This document shows, in pieces, positions 55,863 through 64,000 of a DNA stretch of 64,000 nt. The DNA comes from Xylogone sp. PMI_703. Its lineage: Eukaryota; Ascomycota; Leotiomycetes. The notes beneath the pieces were generated by a model. That model saw nothing but the letters and a program-made list of their open reading frames with translations. It was not told where the DNA came from and did not search any database. Where the stretch lies: assembly GCA_021399445.1 (NCBI GenBank), contig JAJTUQ010000010.1, forward strand, positions 186,001 through 250,000, in the 5' to 3' direction. Numbering within the stretch: the first letter of the stretch is position 1; every line of letters starts with the position of its first letter. The position numbers and the translations under genes are program-made.

Positions 55863-58800
55863 ATGTTACAAACCTAAGCTTCTACCTAGGATAAATAATA
55901 CATATACACATCTCTTAACCTCTACTGTTAAATCAATAACTACTCCAACTTCCATTATAAAAAGCTTTTGTATATATTATAAAAAACAAGTCAAATTAAT
56001 TAACGGACATATACACCATCTAGTTGCCTGCAGAAAACTCTCAATCAAAAAAAGACACTATGACTACAGATCTAACTATGACCAAGTACTTAGAGATATT
56101 GCTTACACATAATATTATAAAATAAGAGTTAAACTCCAAGCACAGTTAACAATTCTAAAGCTAACATTATACAGATGCCTATTCTGCTCAATCAGTTTAC
56201 TTTGTCACTAACCAATCAAGTAAAGCCAGACAAATTCGATTATTTTCCATCTACTACCGATTCTATACATAACAACCAACTATCAGCACGACAATCAACA
56301 ACACCTTCAATTCAAACAATAACTTTCGAAAATATTGTCAGTAAACATACAGACCAACTTATTCGTGAAAAAGACATAACAGAAAAACGTTGTAATATAC
56401 ACATAATGAATAACAGACAATCAGAATACATATCTTTCTCGAATACAACTAAATACACATTAGTACACTGGTTTCTGCAAGCACAATGCTCGAAAAAAGA
56501 TATCGATCAGTTTCTTTCAGATCCCCACCTTTCTGACATTCACAAACTTATTACTTTCAGAACTTTCGAGGAAATGAATAACCTAGTCCACGGAATACTA
56601 TATAACATTCAAAACAATGACTAGACTACAACGGATATCATTATTATAAGTAATATAACAAGGCTTCCAGATAATATATACAAGCTAAAATACCAGGATA
56701 TTCAAAAAACAATTAAGTTTTTGATTAGCCATCCTCCGTTCACTGATAGCCTAACTTATGCTCTAATACATTATTATAACAGTGATAATAATGAGCGAAT
56801 ATATAATGAACTACATACAACAGACTAATAGTAGGATACTCAAATACAACTCTTTGAAAGAATTACTATCGTATTATTGTTTTTGTCTACAGACAAGACT
56901 ATAATGATATAACATCATAGAAACAAAACATGTTAGCCTATGTATATAACTATTAGAAATCTAAATACTATAACTCAGCATAAACAAATAGTACCAGGCT
57001 CAGTGATATTAACTCACTTTCCTATTTTGAAAAAGAATAATAACAAAGACAATATCAAAATATACACTTATTATGCCATAATGAAGTTCATTCTGAAACG
57101 TAAAACTAATCATTTTATGCCATAATATAAAGACTAATGATTCATATAACATTACAAGTCCTCGGTCAAGATAAAATAAAAATAACATATATAAATAAGT
57201 TTGTCAAACGATATTATCCTATGATAACTAATATTATAACAGATTACGAAAAATAGTCTCTGATTATTAAGATCAAAAGCGGACAATACTATAATATCTG
57301 TCTGGTACCACCCGATAAGAGAGAGCAATTAAAAGCAAGTTGGCCTAAGTATACTCATGAATCAACACAACATTAGATCTTTATCCAAAAAGCAAGAAAC
57401 GTTAAACGAACACATGATAATTAAGTTCATGATATAATTAACTTTGCCTGGAAGTTGCTTTACCTGAACATTCATAAAACAATAATGCTTGATATCTTAC
57501 ATTAACTTTTGAAAGGAATCGTTATACACCTGCTCCAGTGGATCAAATCGCTTCTTGAGTCTATGAGTACAGTTACAAAAAAAAGACATTGACTAAGAAG
57601 CATAGCCTTATCACAGTTAACCATTGATATTCAGCTCAATGACAGATTCAACAAAGTCTTATATTTCCCAAGTCTTAAACAATTTCGAAATTTTAATTAT
57701 GTCAAACAGTAGACTAAGGATGAACAAAAAACCATCATTCAGTAATTGATACCAATCATCACTTTACTTCTGTCTAAGAGATTCCTTGATGTTATACAAT
57801 ATACCCAGGCTATAATTGATTTCATCATGTTAACATTTTATAAAATATATAACAAATCGACTCTATAATATCTGGAGTATACTTTGTATCGAATTAATAG
57901 AACCAAAGAAACATTCTGTACAACACATACTAATAAGAACAAAGGAAAAAGATACTTCAATTTCCCAAAGTTCTATGTAATATCTTATTATTCAGAATAT
58001 ATTAAACACTTTAGTAACACTGACGGGACTGATATAAATCATACTAAAGCTTATTACAAATATTACTTAAAGGCTTTTTATTCTCGAACCAATAAAGGAG
58101 AAGGATACATAGACCAAATATTTACATATACCATCCGCCGACAGAACAGACTAACAATAAGCAGTATGATATTCTTCAAGTCTACTACGACAATATTACA
58201 GGGGATAACTGACGTTAAAACATATAGGACTACAGCAAGTCAAGTAATTAATCTGTCAAAATATGGATATCATCCGAACACCAATGAGTATATATTAACT
58301 AAAACTCAAGGCCTCAATCCTAAGTATTAAAGAATAGCCGAAAATCTCTTTAGTTAAACTAATATTGATGACTTCACCGAATCATTAACAGTCTTTGTAC
58401 ATCAAACTTACAACAAATTGTCCAACGTTAAAATAACGAACAATATATTAGACCAACAAGAGGAAGATTCAAGCTAAGTACTAAGTTTACTTATAACATT
58501 CCATCCTTCTTTACATTGTTAGAAACCAAATAACAAAAATCTTTCTAATCTAGAGGCACTCACCAAAAAGATACTGTGATATCGTCCGAAGTAGTATCAT
58601 AAAACGAAGTAACGACGTAATTTTGTATAAGTACAGGAGTATAAGAACTTAGATGTCAACAATACTTTGAAATATCCATTAGAAGGGAAACTTATAAAAC
58701 AATTATAGCTTATCATCTCTGTCAAAGACCCAGAGATACTTGACGATCAAGGAAATCCGTTACAATATATAATTACCCTTGTTTAACTATTTCGCTTTCG

Positions 58801-59160
58801 AGATAACGGCTAGCCACACAAAATCCATGGCATGATTGAGGTTAAAGAATGGCCAGAAAGTTACTCTCTCCAGGCCAAGAATCTATCTTACTGTCACTTC
58901 TATAATATGTCAACAGTTATCTGAAACACTCACGTTATGCTTACTTCATCAACAGGAACTTATTATATCAATAATTATATTGATTAAAATCAATATAACA
59001 CTCTCTACGATCCAGATTTCCTTGAGAATGGGATTCGCGACACAGATACTATCTTCAAAAAGTATAATCCTACAGCCCAAAGAAGTAAGTTTTACCATTA
59101 TACATCTCGAGAGAATAAGAGTTAAATCTGTACTAACTAATTCATAGAATAACTGACGTT
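55863..59160 (+). pseudogene. RIP-decayed Plavaka-type transposase, near full length
   Basis: Plus-strand frames at 55849-56112, 56175-56624 and 57884-58330 and a tail near 58830-59090 together follow one protein: an N-terminal HxxxxC-type part (HIHHLVACRKL), LVHWFLQAQCSKKDIDQFL, FYVISYYSEYIKHF, LKAFYSRTNKGEGYIDQI and NYID followed by QYNTLYDPDF. These blocks are typical of Plavaka/KDZ-related CACTA-type transposases. Between them the sequence is full of TAA/TAG stops, many explained by CAA/CAG to TAA/TAG changes, as RIP would make. The related, less decayed 3' part lies at 46874-48060. The element interrupts a Ty3/gypsy fragment at 55862. Not functional. Confidence 0.65.
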
Positions 59161-59199
59161 CAAACAACCAGTTATTTAGTTGAGACATAAAGGAGACCA

Positions 59200-59600
59200 A
59201 TGTCAAGACTACACCTAGCCTGCAAAAGTTCAATTTCTCTTCTAAACCTCCCGACCAGGTCAATTGTCTCCATGGTCCATATCAACCCCGGTATATACTC
59301 CTATACACCCTCCATCGTATGGCCCAATAATGCCAAATATTCTGCAGCATTCAGTATAGCTTTACCAGGAATACCTCTAGAATACTTTCCAAAAACATCT
59401 CCAATATCCTTTTCAACTCGCCCAGAATAATCTCCAGCATACTCTCCAGGAACTCCCTCAAAGTCTTCTCCAGTATAACTTTCAGCTCCTCCAATATAGC
59501 CTCCAATGTGCTCTACACCCCTTTGTTCAACATTTCCAGAATAGTCCTAAACATATTTCCCAGTACTTTCTTCAACTTTTTATTCGACAATTTGTTCAGG
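59200..59600 (+). repeat. Degenerate CT/Pro-rich tandem repeat
   Basis: Repeated words such as TCTCCAATAT, TCTCCAGNA and ACTTTC at irregular spacing near 30 bp give Pro/Ser-rich frames broken by stops. Looks like an old minisatellite. Confidence 0.4.
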
Positions 59601-59639
59601 AACATATCAATAAATAATGTCTTTGTTTATTGATGTATT

Positions 59640-60115
59640 AATACAACATCAATAAAAAGTTATCTGAAAGTAACAACATAATAATAATATAATGTTATCA
59701 TAATATGATAACGACGATAATATAATAATACAACAAAGACAGAATAATAACTTTATAACAATGTTATTACAATATTATTATTATAATGTTATAACATTAT
59801 TACGACATTATTATAACGTTATTATAATATAATGGCGAAAACATAAGAATATGATGATTACCAAATGATGACAATATAATGATATTATTACAACATTACT
59901 ACAACGATAATACAACGTAATCATAATATTATTATTACAATATTACAATATCAGGGGATAATATTAAAATAACTAGTAAGGGGATAACAATGTTACTACA
60001 ATATTATTATAACGATATTATATTATTATAATAATTATATTAAAATGAATTAGTAAGAATATAACTATATTACTACGACGTTATTATAACGTTATTACAA
60101 TGTTATAAAAACGAT
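59640..60115. repeat. Low-complexity AT-rich tandem region (TTATTATAA/AACGTTATT)
   Basis: Long run of imperfect ATTATTATAACG/ATAATATAATG units on both strands. No coding potential. Confidence 0.7.
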
Positions 60116-61129
60116 ATAATCACCATTAGGTCATAAGTACTAAATTACTAAAATAAACAAACCAACCTGATATTACTATGTCGCTAGATCGTCACTTACT
60201 CCTACAAAGGTATTTCTTGGTTATTCTAATATTGACAATCTATAGTTACTTATCTAGTCACTTAGCTGTTTCTAGAGTATTATTACAACGTTATTCTATA
60301 ACTGTTACATCACCCTGTACCTGTTATCGAGCCATACCATCAAGTAGTTGTCATAATTAATCAAATTCATACAACCATAAAAAGTTACCATTATCGTATG
60401 GTTAATCAATTTCTGCTTAATCACTAAGATGTTCTTACTGTACTGCTCTACCCTTGCTAATACCACGTCCGAGTCACTACTATACTTCTACAGATATAGC
60501 TTTGCCAGAATGGTTCTTTCGCAAAGTACTAACGGCTATAGTCTCGTTACTAAAGTATGTTACTGTATAACTATACTTATACTACATACATTATTATAAC
60601 ATTCTAACATTATCAATACTATATCATCAGTCAGTTATTACTATAATAATACCTGTCTTAGCTTTAATTATCTTTTATCCTACATCCTTTATATTTCAGA
60701 AGTAAGTCTACTTTAAATCTGCTATTTAACCATATTCTTTCGGAGTTCAGGGATTAGGGTTACTAATCACTTGTTTCTTTTCTTCTCCAATTTTGCTCAG
60801 AACAATTTAGGAATTAAAAAGTAAGTCTATTTTCTCTATCTTAACTTTTCAATACCACTAATGACTAGTCTTTCTTACTTAATACTTTTTTGAAGTATAT
60901 TTGTTACTTCCAGATAAAAGTAAATTATGTTTTCCTTTCATTAAAGAGAATATAAATGGGTTTATGATATATATACTAATTCTAAAGATCCACGTTGTAA
61001 TATTATATAATACATTATCAAATACATTTCTAGAACCTGTGATTTAATTTATTTAAAAATGTCTTAAAGTACTATTAGTAAAAATATTGACATTCACTTT
61101 TAAGTATACAAAATCCGTAACTTTAAATC
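60116..61129. other. AT-rich DNA, nothing recognised
   Basis: Short frames only, no motif or splice-compatible structure seen. Confidence 0.4.
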
Positions 61130-61340
61130 GGTAGCCAGTTGTACGCTTCCTCCACTCTGCGCAAAGAGCGAATAACTAGCTGTACGCAACTTGTCTCAGC
61201 GCAGGGAGCAAAGAGCCAGCTGACAGCCAGCTATGCACTTCCTATACCAAGCACTGCGCTCCTTGCGCTGGCTAACCGCTCCCTGCGCTCCTTCTGCAAC
61301 TCGCTTAATTTTGCGCTGGCACTGCACTTTTGCTGATGTA
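61130..61340. other. GC-rich islet inside AT-rich DNA, copy 2
   Basis: Repeated GCGCTGGC, CTCCCTGCGC and AGCCAGCT words, ending GCACTTTTGCTGATGTA like the 54128 islet. No coding frame of note. Confidence 0.6.
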
Positions 61341-61409
61341 CTCAAATAATAGATGAAGGTAAAGGGCAAGAGAATATTTTCACAAGGCTTTAGGGTAATT
61401 ATTATAAAA

Positions 61410-64000
61410 TGTAGGTATGCTGTAAATCAATTGAGTTGAGCATGAGGTTCTTGTTTACTGTAAAACTATTTACTTATATAATGAGTGAATTTAAGTTAAA
61501 ATTCTTGGATTCTTAAGATTTACAAATTTATCATATCCTGAGGTCTAGATCCCTTGGATCCCCAGATCTTCAAGATCTTATAAAAGTCATGATTCATTAT
61601 ATAACTTAGTTATTTAGTAAGATCTTTCTGTCCAGAATCTAATAACAGAATTCTGTCAGTAAAATTCTCTTAATAATTTTTTACTAATATCTTTCTTTTA
61701 ATCAATTCTTGTCAGTAAACTATTATTAGTTATGATTACTGTTAATAATATCTTTATTATTATTTTAAGTTTTATTGTTATAAAGTTTATACTAACTTAT
61801 GGAAATATAATTTTATTAATAGATTTTAGTTATTAACTTTAAGTTATAATATTATCTTCTTCTTAGGTTAACGTTATTTCGAGGTTTATAACTTAACTAA
61901 AAATAATCTTTAAGAAATTAGTTTCTTTTTTCTTTTTTATTATTATATTCTCAAAGAGATTTGTAACAGAAACTAGAATAAAGGTCAAAAAGAAAAAATC
62001 AAAGAAAGTTTAAGAAAGAATAAATCTAAGAGATTTTATAAATAATTTTAGTTTTGAAATAATATTTTATTCGTTTTGTAAAAAGAATGCTTTGTCTTAT
62101 AAAAAGATAATGAGTTTTAGTTGTTATAAGAAATATACATTTTGTAGTTTAATTTATAATAAAGAGAATTTTTTCATTTTTTCCTAAGAGTTTTATAGTC
62201 ACGAATATGACTGACTAAAGGCTGAGAAGGAAAAAATAACACAAATCTTAGCAAAGAACATAGTTCGGTTAGTCTGTCTGGAGAAATAATAAAAGTTTTT
62301 TTGTAAAAACTTGAAGTTTTTCGATGAACTGGACAAAGTAGAAGAAAAAGAAAAGCTTAATCGGGAACAGAAAGAAGAAGAGTCACTATAACAGGCTAAG
62401 GTTATCTCTTAAGTAGAGGTTAGTTTTTCAAAGACTTTTCTTTTTGATGTTAACTTCTTTATTTATATTAATATTCTGTTCGATTTATCCTAACTTACTT
62501 TGTTTGTTTATATTTCTTCAGAAGTTTATTAAAGTTAGTAAGATGTTCTTCTAGTTCTTAAGTATTTAACTATTTATATTCTTCTTATTTTTTTTATTTA
62601 ACTAAGTATTGTTTCTTGTTTCTTGTTAACTTATTATTTAAGATCTTTTTGACTTTTTATTTTATATTTAAGTCTTATTTTAGTTTTAAGTCTGGAGTTG
62701 ATAATAAACCTGAGGATACTTTTTTTAGTATGGCTATATAAAATATTAAATATATTCGTATAATATTAAAAAGTTTTAATTTATATATTAGATTTCTTAG
62801 TTTCTTTTTGATTTTGTATGAGTTAATCTTTTTTTAGTCTAATTTATTGCTTGGTCTTGTTATTTTGATAAATCTGTAAATAATATAAATTTTATCCCTT
62901 TTTTCAAGTTTAGGTTTTATATTATATTTTTGATTATAATATTTTTTATATGTTTTCGTACGAATTTGATGTTATACTTCAAGTAATTATAGATTTTTCT
63001 AATTGTTTACTTATTATTTAGTTATTTTGGAAATGTTTTTTATTTTTGTTTTTATGAAATAAGTTTAGGCTTTATAGTTATAATTTGCAAAAAAAGGCAT
63101 AATTTTTGTAGTTTTGCTCTTTATATTATTATATATTAATTATATTATTAATAAGAGATTTTTTTAATTTGATTATTTATAATCTATATAATAACGAAAA
63201 TAAGTTCTTATGATCTGGTTGACTTATTTAGTTTATCTGTCTGTCTAAACTTATTCTTTTGTAGTGATTTTCTTTTTAATACTTAATTTCTTGTAAATTG
63301 TTTCCCAGAATTTCGACATAAAGAGTTTATTTCTGTCTGAAATAATTTTTGCTAAAATATTATAATCTATTATAATCTTGGAAATTATAATTTTTGCTAA
63401 ATCCTTGGCTGTCTATGTTTCTTTCTATGACAATATGATAAAGTACTTTGTAAGTTTATTGACTATAGTGAAAATTAAGTCATAGTAATTTTCATCTAGT
63501 CTGTTAGTATTTCTTGATGAGAATAATCTTGTGATGAAATCTTATGAAATAGAAGTCTAAGGCTTTTCTGGTATCTGAAGAAACATTAATTGTTTTATAA
63601 GTTTTTTCTTTAATATTTTAGTCTTATGACAAATGTTATAGTTATTAATGATTTTAATGATTTTTTGTTAAAGTTTAAAGATAAAGAATTCTTGTTATAA
63701 TTTATTCTTGGTTTTTGTGATTTCTTAATGATTATATATAAATAATTTATGTTGTTCTTTTATAAACTCCTGGGTAATTATTAGTAAGATAAATATTTTT
63801 TTATCTTTTAGTTAAATGTCTGGGAATTCCTGATCTTCGAGTTAATTGGCCTCGGAATTTTTAGAGATTTCTTTTTCTTTTATAGTAATTAATTTAATCT
63901 TTTTTAGTTATTCTTCATTAATAACTTATGTGACTATTAATATTTATGTATAATTAAGGTGTAAAATGTTGTTTTTCTTTTTAAATATAGTAAATTCTTG
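61410..64000 (-). mobile_element. Ty3/gypsy retrotransposon, RIP-decayed, copy 2 (runs off window)
   Basis: On the minus strand, 63541 downward reads DFITRLF..RN..RLDENYYD, then IFTIVNKLTKYFIILS. Further on (about 63340-63260) it reads SDRNKLFMSKFWETIYKKL. These are the integrase-core blocks (DFI.GLP, IVDRLTKY, SDRD..F.S.FW) of Ty3/gypsy pol. Stops from CAA/CAG to TAA/TAG changes break the frame. The 3' LTR-like part lies at 61410 and matches copies at 54428 and 50044. The 5' part is outside the window. Confidence 0.7.

Noticed and set aside
1..64000. tRNA, rRNA or telomeric repeats
   Set aside because: No B-box/T-loop pattern in a cloverleaf context, no rRNA-like stretch and no TTAGGG array seen.

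Overview
The window looks like nuclear DNA of a filamentous ascomycete (Pezizomycotina). Genes have short 38-72 bp introns with GT-AG ends and CTAAC/CTAAT/CTGAC branch sites, and fungal-only families are present (HET, NACHT-WD40, PNP-NACHT-ankyrin, DUF3723, DUF3435, 2EXR). From about 48 kb to the right end the DNA is extremely AT-rich, with transposons decayed by C-to-T changes as repeat-induced point mutation (RIP) would leave. A leotiomycete-type host is a guess.

Layout. 0-17.6 kb: a Ser/Thr-rich secreted protein, a coiled-coil protein, an intact HET-NACHT-WD40 NOD-like receptor with one intron, TIR-bearing mobile elements, small secreted proteins and a four-helix membrane protein. 17.6-21.7 kb: gene-poor, with a 945-bp element flanked by a perfect 8-bp duplication and an array of CTTAAG palindromes. 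21.7-30.1 kb: a five-exon ferric reductase-like gene, a kinase-like gene without catalytic motifs, and a divergent DUF3723 gene with one in-frame TGA. 30.2-36 kb: a secreted ferritin-like (Rds1-type) protein, a coiled-coil gene and a nucleotidyltransferase-fold gene. 37-41 kb: a PNP-NACHT-ankyrin receptor with about 12 near-identical repeats. 42.5-46.3 kb: a DUF3435 tyrosine recombinase on the minus strand whose C-terminus appears to carry two chromodomains. 46.9-64 kb: Plavaka-type (CACTA-like) and Ty3/gypsy remnants, minisatellites and two GC-rich islets.

Main interpretation. DUF3435, DUF3723, ferric reductases and NLRs are the hallmark gene set of Starships, the giant fungal transposons whose captain gene lies at the 5' edge and reads inward. 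Here the captain promoter (about 46.3 kb) faces the RIP-decayed DNA and all cargo lies to its left, so the 5' edge should lie between about 46.3 and 46.9 kb and the element should extend leftward, possibly beyond the window. The far edge is not identified. The unusual points are the chromodomain-bearing captain, two NLRs with homogenised repeats, a pseudokinase/DUF3723 divergent pair sharing a short motif, and a recurring GGAGCC/GGCTCC motif in many promoters, including the captain's.

Gene models were spliced by eye. Two look damaged (one base missing at a captain exon start; a TGA in DUF3723), which could be decay or sequence error. No tRNA, rRNA or CRISPR was seen.
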